DNA from: Coturnix japonica
Lineage: Eukaryota; Chordata; Aves; Galliformes; Phasianidae
NCBI RefSeq assembly: GCF_001577835.2
Contig: NC_029516.1
Span: 69,608,380 to 69,672,379, forward strand
Direction: 5' to 3'
Length of the DNA: 64,000 nucleotides
The position numbers and the translations under genes are program-made. The number at the start of each line of letters is the position of its first letter. Within the stretch, counting starts at the first letter, position 1. Shown here piece after piece: positions 22,601 to 34,745 of this stretch. The notes under the pieces are model-generated. The model worked only from the letters and a program-made list of their open reading frames with translations, was not told the origin of the DNA and made no database searches.

Positions 22601-24612
22601 ACACGCTTTGACAATCTCCACCAGTTTGCCGAGGAAACGTGCAGCTCTTTATACTCAATTTATTGTTCTTGGTTACTCTTCCTTCCTCCTTATCTTTTCA
22701 TCCTATCTCTACCTTTTTTTCCCCCCCTCAACAGTGACAGTTACCAGTTTTAAATGACATCTCTTGCTTATCTCAGACAAGGTGTAAGTGAATATTCTTA
22801 CTCTGAATCCTATTTCCTTCCTATTTTTCAGAAGGCTGGTTTTTTGGTTTTTTTTTTGGTCAGTTCCTGGTAATCTCCACAACAGGGAAAACCCTGGAGA
22901 CAGTCGCTGCAGTAGAACTGCATGCTCTAGATGCTGAACTGCATCACTGGAGGAGAAAAGAGCAACAACTTTTTAATCCACGCTTAGAACACAACATCAT
23001 ACTTCATCCTCATTGTCTCATTCTGATATAACTCGGCAGTACCAGCTGCAGGCAAGAACTGTTTTCTTCCTGAATCCCTGCAAACACCTGAAATGGAGGA
23101 AGTCAAGAAAAAGCAACACTTGGCTTACCCTAACGCAACTTCCAGCTTTTCAAAACACCTTTCGTTTTTGCCCCATGCCATCCTATGAAGCGCTCATCAA
23201 CAACAGTTTCCTTACCAAAGGCCTAAAGCCATCAGTAACAATAAGAGGGCTGTAAGCTCAGCTGCAATGAAAAGAGCATTTCTTTTAATGTCAGTGTCAG
23301 GTTAAGAAGCTGTTCTCACTCTCCTGTTGCTCTAGAGCCATGCTTGGCACTTCCTTTTAATGCAATCATATAATGCTTTACTAGCTATCCATTATGCAGG
23401 AAAGCTGGAGCCAATCCTCTCAGCCTGACTGCATACACGACTTGCATGAGGACCAAACTGAAGGCAAAGCTGTTTTGCATGCCCTTAAGCTTTCTGTCTG
23501 AAGTTATGTCTTCTCCTGAATGCAATTAAGAGACACTGACGTAAGGAGAAAGGTCAGGGGAATGTATACTGAAACAAGAGGCTAGAGCTGCACATCTGGG
23601 GATACAGGGAAGAAGGACATGTGCAGGCTCCCAGCTCCTGATCCCAAGGCCTTTTTAATTAAAAACCTAACTAAGACTTTATGCAGCTGAGCATCAAACA
23701 GCTCTAGTGAAACCTGCTCAACTAATCTATTGATGGCAGCAGGCATCTCCTCCTATCATTAAGATGGTAAATCAACTGCTGTTCATCTCAAACTAGTAAG
23801 TGATTTTATTCACCCACAGGACACCAAGCAGGAAACAGTGCCCTCCAATGTCATGTCTTAGTTCATTGCTTCCAAAAGGAAGAAGAGAAGCTCTAAGAAC
23901 TGTTCAACGCATGCTCTGCAAATGCAACACTCTACAGCATGTGTCTGCCTCTACATCCATCTTCCAACACTTCTAAATCAGTTCTCGTTGGACAAGTCTC
24001 TTGCATAGCTCAGTTGACTCGCCCAGTAGTAGTAGCCCGTCTGCTTTTTCTGGTTTAGGTTACTGCCGGGAAAGTAAATTGAATCAACTTATAATTAAAG
24101 TCTCAGAGAGACGTGTGGGAAAAGCTGTGGAGCTCATTAATTCACACTGACCTATCTCCATGGCCTGTGTGTGTTTCCTATTACTCACTTTTGCTCTTTC
24201 TTTTTAATAAAGTTCAGCAGCTTGAGAGCTGCCATATCCTCTAATATACACTTTCAGGTTCAGAAAAAAAGCTTGTATTTTCTTTCTGGGTGATTACACC
24301 ATCCTTTTTCCCCCATAAAACTCAAAGTTTCATAGGTATCCCCAGAGACTTCTATAGGGAGCCTGTAAAAACACACCTGAACACTAAATCCCCACAGACA
24401 TTAGACACATCCTGACTCCAGCCTTGCCTTGGCCATGAGTTTTAACTGAATGTGCTCAGATAAGCATAAGAAGCACGTGTTTTGCAACACTGCAGGTGGA
24501 GCACAGGACAACATGCCAGCTTTTCTAGCCACTTAGACAGCAGGCTTCACTCACCCTACCTGGTAGTGAGCACAAGCCACTCCTGCACATTCCCATTGCT
24601 GCTGTAGACACT
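19646..24612. other. LPCAT3 intron 1 sequence; no gene seen
   Basis: About 5 kb of AT-richer DNA with no coding block, RNA gene or repeat that I can name. Short open frames here lack splice context or recognisable residues. A T/G-rich run near 22837-22860 is the only low-complexity stretch noticed. Conserved enhancers cannot be judged from one sequence. Confidence 0.6.
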
Positions 24613-24885
24613 ACAGAATCACAGAATGACCCGGGTTGGAAGGGACCTCAAGGATCATGTAGTTCCAACCCCCCTGCCTGGCAGGGCCACCAAACATACA
24701 CCATCAGTTGCCCAGGGCCCCGTCAACCTGGCCTTGAAACACCTCCAAGGACGGGGCATCCCACAACGACTCCGCTTCCTGGGCCAGCCTGTTTCTAGGG
24801 CCGTCACCACTACATCCTAGTGAAGACTTCCTGTCCCTAACATCCACTAAATCTTCCCTCTTTTAACTTAAATCCATTTCCCCAG
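24613..24885 (-). repeat. CR1 LINE 3' fragment (left arm of inverted pair)
   Basis: Antisense CR1 tail whose first ~90 bases are the same as those of the 9834 copy (ACAGAATGACCCGGGTTGG...). Beyond 24690 it differs mostly by single missing or extra bases (CCCCGTCAACC for CCCCGTCCAACC; TTGAAACACC for TTGAACACC), which looks like raw-read noise. It is the mirror partner of the copy at 26236. Confidence 0.92.
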
Positions 24886-25029
24886 GTTCCTCTTTCTGTC
24901 CCTCAGTGCAGGAGGCAGCCCTAGAAAGTCAGTCCTGCAAGAGTCTGTGAAGAACTTGTGGGGGTCTCGTACAGCTGTGATCTGTATGAACATAATAACA
25001 CACATTAGCAGAGGCGCTGTGTCCGCACT

Positions 25030-25509
25030 GTGCGGCTCAATGAGGCCCCACATCCCCCCGCCCCCTGGTCGCGGCCCGGTTCCGCTCTAACGGCTCTTAG
25101 CGCCACGCGCCGCTTGCCCGCGAGTAACCCCTACTGGGGCACATCCCCTACCCCTCCCTGCCCGGCTCTCTCCTGTCCCGGCTCAGCCAATAGGAAGGCG
25201 AGCTCCTCCTGCCCGGCTCGGCCCCGCCCCCTTCTCTCGTGTGAAGCCCCGCCCCCTGGGGAGCTTCGCTCCAATCACTGATTTAAGCGGGACAGCTCGC
25301 GGCACCGCCACTCGCTGGGTAACCTTTGCCTTACTGAGCGCGGAGCCCCGCCCCTCTGCCAACGGCCGTCCAATCGGAGGCGCCGAGCGGGCGTGGCCGG
25401 AGCCGCTCAGCCAATGGGCGACGAGAGGGACTAGAGCGGTGCGGGGGCCGCGGTGTCGGTGCCGCCGCTGGGTTCCAGGAGCAACCGGCCGGCGGGGCCG
25501 GCGGACAAC
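25030..25509 (+). promoter_or_regulatory. LPCAT3: LPCAT3 CpG-island promoter
   Basis: GC-rich block directly upstream of LPCAT3 exon 1. It carries four CCAAT boxes, all on the plus strand (25187, 25271, 25370, 25411), and several GC boxes (CCCCGCCC near 25214, 25246, 25347). This is a TATA-less NF-Y/Sp1-type promoter reading in the same direction as the exon, which confirms the plus-strand orientation of the block. Confidence 0.75.
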
Positions 25510-25606
25510 ATGGCGGTGTCGGGGTCCGGCTGGAGCCTGGCCCGGGCGGCCGAAGCCCTGGGCTCGTCCGAGCAGGCGCTGCGCTCATCGTGTCCATTCC
25601 TCATGG
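25510..25606 (+). CDS. LPCAT3: LPCAT3 exon 1, inverted relative to the rest of the gene
   Basis: ATG at 25510 opens 32 codons plus one base to a G|GTAAGG donor. The peptide has ALGSSEQALR, matching SLGASEQALR of human LPCAT3, and its phase fits exon 2, which starts by completing a Gly codon before YPFALF. After ALR the reading (SSCPFLMG) has the same length as human LIISIFLG but not its residues; a missing C and an extra C a few bases later would explain this. The exon is on the plus strand while exons 2-12 are on the minus strand 7 kb away, so a normal LPCAT3 transcript cannot be made from the sequence as assembled. Confidence 0.88.
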
Positions 25607-25976
25607 GTAAGGGCGGCGGGGCCGAGGGCTTCCGGCCCCGGGTACTGGACCCCACGGTCAGCGGGGCCTCTGCGGGCAGAGGGCGGGCGGAGGGGAGACC
25701 CGTGTCCGGGCGGCTGGCCGGGGGGGACAGCCCGGCGGAGGGACCTGTGGGTCCGGATAGAGCGGGGCGATGGGCAGCAGCGTCCTCAGCGCTGCTGGGC
25801 GCACAACTTAGTTGGAGGAGTTGTATCCAGAGCTGGGACGGACACGCCGTGATACCGAGCCCACCGCCTGGGCGGGACGGCACACGGCGCTCAAAGCCGG
25901 TGTCACATATGGATCCGGTGCTCCCTGAACTCCAGCAGCCTGGGGCTGTGGAGCGCTGCCCCGTGTCCCACGGCCC

Positions 25977-26235
25977 NNNNNNNNNNNNNNNNNNNNNNNN
26001 NNNNNNNNNNNNNNNNNNNNNNNNNNNNNNNNNNNNNNNNNNNNNNNNNNNNNNNNNNNNNNNNNNNNNNNNNNNNNNNNNNNNNNNNNNNNNNNNNNNN
26101 NNNNNNNNNNNNNNNNNNNNNNNNNNNNNNNNNNNNNNNNNNNNNNNNNNNNNNNNNNNNNNNNNNNNNNNNNNNNNNNNNNNNNNNNNNNNNNNNNNNN
26201 NNNNNNNNNNNNNNNNNNNNNNNNNNNNNNNNNNN
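25977..26235. other. Assembly gap (259 N)
   Basis: A run of Ns. The base after it starts mid-CR1 (CTAGTAAATGTGTATGTTTGG, less its last base), the reverse complement of the inner part of the 9834 copy. The gap therefore lies in or beside a CR1 repeat. Any open frame crossing it is an artefact. Confidence 0.97.
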
Positions 26236-26335
26236 CTAGTAAATGTGTATGTTTGGTGGCCCTGCCAGGCAGGGGGGTTGGAACTACATGATCCTTGAGG
26301 TCCCTTCCAACCCGGGTCATTCTGTGGTTCTGTGA
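26236..26335 (+). repeat. CR1 LINE 3' end (right arm of inverted pair, cut by gap)
   Basis: Sense CR1 tail: TTTGGTGGCCCTGCCAGGC, GGTCCCTTCCAACCCGGGTC and ATTCTGTGGTTCTGTGA. It is the exact mirror of the start of the 24613 and 9834 copies. Its 5' part is lost in the N run. Confidence 0.92.
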
Positions 26336-27765
26336 ACCTTGTGCTTCATATGACATACTGTTTTCTTTCTCTTCCCATTCCCAGTCAGACAATAAAACTC
26401 ACTAGGCACGTTCTTCAGCTAAATCCTTGATCCCAAATACAGTGAAGCCAATTATGATTCATCCGTAGGTGTTTTTCTCCCTTGACAATATAAAGGAGTC
26501 ATGAGCTTTGCTATCACATTTTGCCTATGGCCTGTTGAAACTTGTGTGTTTAGTTTTGTTGGGTTTTCAGGCCAAAATAAGCTCTGGAGCATGTTGTGCT
26601 GATTGTAAAGGGTAGATTTACATTTCAGCCCCAGTGTAGCTGATTGGTGAGGTTTTCTAGAGCATTGGTGGCTTTTTGGCTTGGACAGTAGTATTTTGGT
26701 CTTGGCTTTGGGCACTGGCTGGATTAAGGGTTTCCCTTTTCTTTACACTCTTAGATCAAACTTGGTCCAGGGCCCTTCCCCTTCCCCTTTCCCTTCCCCT
26801 CCCCTTCCCTTCCTTTCCCCCTCCCCTTCCCCCTAAATGCACTTCTGAAGATTAAGATCAGGAGCAGCAGCAGCCTCTGGCCACAGGTTTGCAGTCCCAG
26901 AATAGATTTCCAACAAAGTGGTCTCCAGTGCGTTGTTTTCCATGCAAGAGCCCTAGGTCCAATCTCAGGTGGACTTTGCCTGTTCAACACCCACTTTGTA
27001 GTTTATCTATGACTTTCTAAGGGGGGAGAAAGAGAGCGAGATGGGAGGCAGCTGAAAGCTCTATTCCCCTCCCTTTTCTCAAAAGTCATCTGATTTCCCG
27101 AAAATCTCTAATACACACCAGATATGTGCACTCCCCCACGCAGCCGGAGCCAACAAAGGTTGTGCAACTTGTTCTGGAAATTCCCCTCCTCTGTTGAAAG
27201 CTATTTCGTGCACCACATCCGACCGGGAAAGCTGGAAGCTCCATCATACTGCTAGGGGGTGCTGCAACATTGCAGATGGAAGCTCTCTTCACCGTATCGT
27301 CAGGCTTGGATACTTTTGGAGTGATAAGGAAGGAAAAAGAGAAGAGAGAAAGGGAAGACAGGAGTGAAGAAAGACACATGGACTAGGGAGAGAAGGTAAA
27401 TATCGCAAGCTTTAGAAATGGAAGGCTTCTCGCATGCTGGGGTGCTGGGAAGAACGAATTGGGTCCCTTGGTTGGGAGGTGCTTTGTTTGTTATGCTCTG
27501 TAATGCTCTTTGGAGACACTGGTGGACATAAAGGGAGGATAAGAGTACCTGTGAGTAACAACCTAGAGATTACTGCTCCGTTTTGTCAGCAGTGAGCCCA
27601 GCATACCTCCTCAGTGTTTGAGGTTGCTATATGCAGGAAGGAGCAGGGAATAGTCTTGCATTTAAAGCAAATCAGTGGTGAGCTTTCCATGAGCCTGGAG
27701 TGTTAGAGACTTTGACATGCAGAAGTACCAGTGACATTAATCAATCATGCTGTTTTTTGTCCCAG
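26336..27765. other. Region upstream of C1S; no gene seen
   Basis: No coding exon recognised. It contains a pyrimidine-rich tract (26772-26833) and a purine-rich stretch near 27300-27380. A non-coding first exon or liver promoter of C1S may lie here, but I cannot place one. Confidence 0.5.
26772..26833 (+). repeat. Polypyrimidine tract (CCCTT)n-like
   Basis: About 60 bases of only C and T in short CCCCTTCC/CCCTTTCC units. The minus strand is correspondingly G/A with repeated runs of four or more Gs. Simple repeat about 1 kb upstream of C1S. Confidence 0.85.
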
Positions 27766-27816
27766 GCAAAGTCCAATCCCTGAATGTTTTCAGGAAAGAA
27801 GATCAGCTTTTTCCAG

Positions 27817-30800
27817 ATGTGGTAAGTTACTGAATCTCCATGGGGCAGGTTTATTAATACTTTCATTTTATGAAGGGTGTTTTGCTTTTAATCTAGTGAT
27901 TCTCAAATCTGAATGCGTCTATTGTGCCCAAGCAGCCTTCAAAACAAGATAGTGAAGCAAGACATATAATTTAAGACACTTCTATGCAATTTCTGCAGCA
28001 TTACCATTCCTCTGCAGCTGGAGAGAAGCAAAGAGCAGGATGGCAGTTGTGATCTTTCAGTCTGAAATTCTGCAGCAGGCAGAAGCCCCACAGCTGGTCA
28101 TTAGACCTCCAAAGACAGGACCAATGCTGTTTGCTACATACAGCCCAAGACCAGCCTTTTCATTAGGGACTGTGTGCATATGCAGATGGGGAAGACTTCT
28201 GCAATGTTATCTTTCTTCCTCTTTTCTCAGGTACCTTATCTTCTTCTGTCATCCTGTCTGGGCTAATGCAGCCTCCATGTATGGTGAGATCTTGTCACCT
28301 AATTATCCTCAGGTGTACCCAAATGATCTGCAGCAATCTTGGGAAATCCAGGTCCCTCCAGGATACGGCATTCGCCTTTATTTCACGCATGTAGATCTTG
28401 AACCTTCGCAGAACTGTGAATATGACTCTGTGAAGGTACTGTCCCTCCCTGTTCTCATCAAGAGAGAAAAAGACTAGAAGTCAAGGTATAGCACATAACA
28501 GCAAGGCTGCATTCAAAGCTCAAGGCTGGAATAAGGGATGCATTATTTCTGATATGATCCCAAATGACTGGAAATATCTGTGCTAATGGTCCCTACATTA
28601 ATGTAAGTTAATTGTTAAATTGTAATGACATGAGCACTGTCTGTCAACTGAGCATGATATCCATGCTGTACTCCCTGTGTCCCTCTCATATCCGTTGGTA
28701 GAGCCCATTAATAGCACCTCTGTATTGCAAAGCACAGGTACAAAAACCATGGAAATGTCCATTTTTGTAGAAAAGGCATTGAGTTTCTGTTTGTGAAATT
28801 ATTCAGAATTAGTCAATGAGAGAACATAAACAGTTAACAAACATGGAGATCGTTTGGTAATGACTAAAGTTAAAAACAATCCAGTGATCTGTGCATGGAT
28901 AGTGGCTACTCAGAATAAAATGCAGTGGACCCAATCTTTGCATCTGTTTAAAACATAGAACCCTACTGTTTCTGCTCCATGTTGTTCCACAGACCACAAA
29001 ACATCTAACATTTCCACACAAGGAGTCATAAATTAGACCATCCTATCCTGTAATAGATATGTGTAAAAAAGTGCAGTAAGGCCAAGTGCAGAGCCAGGAG
29101 ACCTTGAAGGACCAGTGTGCGATTGTAGAATGGGTGTGCTTTGCCTGAGGATACAACAACATATCCACTTGCAACAAACCAATATACCTGTTAGGCTGTT
29201 CTGCAGACTGTCAGCCATTGGTTTTGAAACGCAGATTTAATTTGCTTGGACAGGTGGGCCTGAGGAAAGGCTGTTAGCTGAGATCTCTCTCACATAAGTT
29301 GTTATCTGAAAAATCAGAACAGGTATTTCAGAGCGAGGACGTCAGTAAGAGGAAATGTTTCTCAAGGGTCTTACATATGGCAAGAAATCTGCTCTCTCAA
29401 TGTACAACGTTCAGTTGTACGTTGGCTGACTCTCTTCTGCCCTGGATCATCTGTGGATGAAAAAAGTAGCTTGAGGCCCTTCTGCTAACTGTTTCATGGC
29501 TGTGCCCTAAGAGATAAATCTAAATGTCATGAAAAATGAATGCAACTTAGAAGCCTTTGATTAGTCATCTATCAACTATAGGACCCAAATACCAGTGATT
29601 ACACATATTTCAGTAATGAGACAAGATCTTTCTGAATTCTTCTGCAGATCCTGTCTGGTGGCCGTGTAGAAGGTTTGGTCTGTGGGAGGAAGAAAGCTCA
29701 TGCTCCTGGCTCCTCAATTGTGGAGGAATTTTATATCCCTTACAACAGCCTGACTATGACCTTCCAATCAGACTTTTCCAATGAGGAGCGTTTCACTGGT
29801 TTTGCAGCCTACTATGTTGCAGTGGGTAAGGTTAAAACGTAAAACGGACTCCTCTGAATCTCTGTAGTGTTCAAGACTAGGAAGGCAGATGAGATGTCAG
29901 AATGGGTTTCCTTATTGAAAAAGTCCTATTTAATAAGAGGTTCAGATAGACAGGACTGCTTTCCAATGTGGCCAGTCTAAATGCTGCCTTTAAGGTATTT
30001 TTTCCTTGTTGTTTGCTAGTTTTTACTTCACTTTCCCATCTTCCTACTGCCCCAAGGGCCTGTTACTAACCTGACATATTTTCTTTTCACACTTGCAGAC
30101 TTGGATGAGTGCGCAGATTTTGTGGAGGAACTTTGCAGTCATTACTGTAATAATTATATTGGAGGTTATTTCTGTACTTGCCCACCAGATTATTTCCTCT
30201 ATGAAGATAAGAAAACGTGTGGAGGTAAGAAATCTACATGAGTTGTGGTCAACAGAAAGAGTTAAATAAGGCCAAGTGGGATATTGTGCTTGAAAGACTT
30301 TCTCTGCTATCCCTCTCAGTCCGTCACAGCAGATATATCATAATGAAAAGGATATCCCAGTGCAAATCTGAACTGGCAGTAGATTGTGAGTTTGTGAATT
30401 CTTAACATTCTACTTGTGTGTGTGTCAAGAGAATTAAGAAACTATTATATGACCTCTTATAAGGACTGTAATGGAGATCGCTCTTAGCATACTGTAAATT
30501 TTTTTAAATTCCTAACAAAATGAAGTAGTTCAAAGAAGATAAAAACACAAGGCTGAGAGAGGACACTAAGCAAGGCTGAACAAAATTAGTGATATGCTGA
30601 AGCTGTTCCCTAGTACTGAGGACACCAGGAAGTTGTGTTCCGAAGGACGGACAAGAAGGCAAGGTAGGTCAGGCCACTAGAATTTAAGGTCCTTTGTAAA
30701 CTGAATAAGGAGTTGTGATTCTTCGCAGTTTCTTGGGAAAATGCAGTGTTAGATGTGGTTAATGCAGGTGACTGGAGAGACTGGAGATACAGCAGAAGAT

Positions 30801-33800
30801 GGAATGCGCGTCTGCTTCATAATTGAACCATTTCCTTTCTGAGTCCTTTCTCTGCTCCTCAATCCTAGTGAACTGCAGTGGCAATGTCTTCACTGAGCCA
30901 TCAGGAGTGATTGCTAGTCCAAACTATCCCAATCAGTACCCAGAGAACTCACAATGCGAGTACCAAGTGGTTCTGAAGCCAGGCTACTTTGTGGCGTTGA
31001 TCATACGTAATGAAGACTTTGATGTGGAACCAGCCGACTCACAAGGGAGTTGCCACGACAGTTTAACAGTAAGTATGGGGTAGGGAGGAAGTCAGGATGC
31101 TCTGAGTCTCCCCAGAGATGTCCTCATATTCAGAAGACCCTCTGATTGCTTAATTTCATCTATGCTGCTTTTTAAAGCTTTTGGGAATACTAAAAAATAA
31201 AGTTATTAGGAATCTCTCCGGGAAGACATTTTGTATTTCAGCACTTCTTGTTTGTTGTTTTCCCAGCTTATCTCTGGAAAGCAGCGTTATGGTCCCTATT
31301 GTGGCAGCAAATTCCCGGGTCCTCCTGAAATCAAAACTAGGAGCAACATTCTTGACATAATTTTCCAGACGGACAATGTGGTACAGCACAAAGGCTGGAA
31401 AATACGCTACTATGCTGAGCGTGAGTACACACTTAGGAATACATTCCCTTTGCTGATGAGAAAGACCTTCCCCTGGGTCAGCTTCATGGTACAACAGCAT
31501 GTTCAGGCTGCTATGTTTGCTAGTCACAGCTAAGGAGCTATTAACTAAACAGGATGCCTGTTAACTAGAGAGAATAATCACTGTGAAGAAAGAAGTTTGT
31601 TACTTAAAGGAAAGTAAATCTTGAATCAGTTAATCATTGATTTCCTCTTGTCTCTTCAAAGCCATAACGTGCCCCTTGAGTGTCACTCCCAATTCTGTTC
31701 TTGACCCAAAGAAGGACAGGTATATCTTCATGGACAGTGTGAAGGTGACATGTGTGGAAGGCTATGAAATTGTGAGGGTAAGTTACACAAAAAAAGCATA
31801 CACTCTCTGCCCCTCCCAGCAGCTTCCTGCTATTTCCCATCAGGTGTCTTGAGCAAAAGGGCTTAATGTTTTTGCCAAAGCTGTATTAAGTTCAGACTTC
31901 TTCCAGCAACTGCAGTATCCTGAGGAACCTCCACTAGAATGTCTACTTCAGATCCGTTTCAGGGCCAGTGACTTATATGTGTCATGTTCTTTTCCCTAGC
32001 AACATGACAGCATCACGACTTTTCACTCCAGTTGTCAGAACAATGGTGAATGGACCAACTCTGATTTCAGCTGTATTCGTAAGTGACCTGTCTCTGTATT
32101 GTGGGAAGCAGACTTTAATGGAGTATTTATGCTCTAGACTCACTATCTCCAGACTAGGAGAACAATGAAGGACTGGGATGTGAGCATGCTGAAAGGATAG
32201 CAGAAGTAAGCATGAATGACCATACAGGGATCAGCAGAGCTGTATGGTTTCCTATACTAGAGAATAATCAGATTGTTTGGTGAAGATACCCCTGTGATTG
32301 TCTTTGATTGTTTGTTTCTTCTCTACAGCTGTGAACTGTGGTGATCCCAGTCCTATTGATAATGGTAAATATGAGTACATCTCTGAACTTCATGAGCCTC
32401 TGTACAAAGCTACTGTCCAGTATTTCTGCAAAGCACCCTACTATACCTTACAAAACAAAGGGGAAGGTAAGTGTTGTGTCTGCTACAGAAACATATTTAT
32501 TTGATGAAAGGCCTAAGAATTAGTACTGTCATTGTCATGGGGATGGATTATAACCTATTAAGTCAAGGCTGTGAAGAGATTCTTACTGGTGTGGGGTTGC
32601 AGGCAGCAGTTTTGTGTTGCTTCCGTGTTGAATAGACGGACATAATGTCTATAATAGGGGTGTTAACCTTAGATGTAATAGCAAGTCCTGTCTCCTTTTG
32701 TCTGGTGTATGAACCACAGAGATTTTTACCACACATTTCTGGTGGAGAAGTAAAGGAGTAAATGAGGTCCCTTCTAAACAGGGGCAGAAGCACCCTGATG
32801 GAGTTCTCTGCTTTTAGAGAGATCTCACTAATATTTATCAAGCTGTACTTGCTTTGGAAATGATAAGGTTAATACACTGTCTTATACAGTGGCACTGCTT
32901 ACACTCCCTTCAGCTTGATTGTATCCTTCTGGCACTCTTTTCTTATGTTTTCAAAGCGGTGTATCAGTGCTCAGCCAATGGACAATGGATCAGTGAAGAA
33001 ATGGGAACAGAGCTACCAACATGTGTTGCAGGTACTATCAAAACCTGTGAATACGTATGCATACGTAGTAACAAAGACCCATGCTTCTTTCATTTACTCT
33101 GTTTCTGCGTACTTTCAAGTGTGCGCATTCAGTTATTCAGATCTCTGACTGTTCTGTGCATAGCAAAAAGCCTGACAGGTCAAAAGAGATGTGCAGCAAT
33201 ACCAGGTCTCTCTTTCCTCATTCCCTCCTAAACAATACTGAGAACTGTAGCTTGTCTTCAAACCCTACTTGGGTTCAGTTTCCATCAGTCTCTGGTGATG
33301 CGGCACTATAGGGAAAAGACTTTCACCACTCTTACTTGAAGTCTAAATCTAAATACTAAGCGCTTTAGGAGCGCATGTCCTTCAGTATTCAGCATCAAAA
33401 ATGATCTAGAAGATACAAGAAAGTGGGGACTACGGGCATTTTAGTATTATCGGGTAAACTTCTGTTTGTAACTGCTAATTCTCCCACCTGGTTCCTCTTT
33501 TTTCCTTCTAGTCTGTGGCATACCTAGTAATCCTATCCGAGAGACAGGAAGGATTTTTGGAGGCACTCGTGCAGAAAAAGGCAACTTTCCCTGGCAGGTG
33601 TTTTTTGAACATCCAAGAGGAGCTGGCGTGCTCATCTCTGAAAGATGGGTAATGACTGCAGCTCATGTGCTGGATGGATATGACATGCCTAGTATGTTTG
33701 TTGGGACAATCAATGTTGGTGGAGGAGCTTTGTACAGAGATGGCAAGAGGCTGGTTCCAGAGGCATCATTCATCCATCCGGGCTGGAAGAGGCTGCCCGC

Positions 33801-34287
33801 AGGCACCCAGAGGACTGATTTTGATAATGATATTGCACTACTGAAGCTGAAGGAACCTGTGGAGATGGGTCCAAACATCTCACCCCTCTGTCTTCCTGGT
33901 AAATTGCCCGAATATGAGCTACAAGTAGGGACTCTAGGCTATATTGCTGGCTGGGGGTTGAGAGAGAAAGGAAGGCTGCCCATTTATCTTTGGAAGGCCC
34001 AGATTCCTGTGGTGGACATGGACAAGTGCCGTTCTGTGAAACCAGAGGGCTCTGCTGATTCCAGCGCATACCGATTCACTGACAATATGATCTGTGCTGG
34101 TGGTGGTGACAAGGACAGCTGTAAGGGGGATAGTGGTGGAGCCTATTCCATCCAAGATCCTTTTAATAACAGCCTGTCCTATGTGGCTGGGTTGGTATCC
34201 TGGGGACCAAGATGTGGTACCTTTGGTCTCTACACCAAGGTTGTGCATTATGTGGACTGGATTACAGAGACCATGAATAAGCATTAG
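27817..34287 (+). CDS. C1S: C1S, complement C1s subcomponent protease
   Basis: Secreted modular serine protease of C1; once activated by C1r it cleaves C4 and C2. Exons: 27766-27821 (coding from 27817), 28231-28435, 29648-29825, 30099-30224, 30869-31068, 31267-31420, 31662-31777, 32000-32078, 32329-32466, 32957-33031, 33512-34287; 683 residues (human 688). Order: signal peptide ([15 protein letters not shown]), CUB1 ([11 protein letters not shown]), calcium-binding EGF with the Asn-hydroxylation pattern [15 protein letters not shown]2, two CCPs, and the protease in one exon. Activation site GR|IFGG; triad TAAH, DND(I), GDSGG all present. I chose the ATG at 27817 because ATGTG|GTAAGT gives MW in the right phase, like human MWC. 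C1S runs tail to tail with C1R. Confidence 0.96.
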
Positions 34288-34739
34288 ATGAAGAAGCTCA
34301 GCAGAATTAGCTGATTAGCTCTTTCTCCCTTTAGCACAGTCACTCTTCCTAAATGTGATGGTTACATGTTCTGGTAGTAAGACTGGCTATGATTCCATTC
34401 ACTTTTCATGTATAACAGGGTAACTCACTGTGTCTGTGCAGAGGGAGTAGAGAGTCAGGAATACGTATTATTTTTTCCCTCTGTCACTGTGACTGGTAAG
34501 GGAATTTCACTTTCTTCTTCCGTGCATTACTACAAGGAAGATGCTATTCTGTATAAGGAGGCTCCTTCTGCTTCCTCTCAGTTTTTCTGTTTCATTTTTC
34601 CCACTTGATGAAGACCCACCCATGACCGACCTGACAGGGAGATTACAATGAAGAGGAGAGAGAATAATTGTTAGTCCCTAGGTTCAAAGCCTAGTTTCTG
34701 ATTTCTGTATTTCCTATATTGCTTAGAATATCTAATGGC

Positions 34740-34745
34740 ATTAAA
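34740..34745 (+). terminator. Candidate C1S poly(A) signal
   Basis: ATTAAA 453 bases past the C1S stop codon, the first good hexamer I see on the plus strand. Confidence 0.45.

Noticed and set aside
25453-26392. Open frames of 281 and 194 codons crossing the N run
   Set aside because: They read through undetermined bases and CR1 sequence; only the first 97 bases from 25510 are a real exon.
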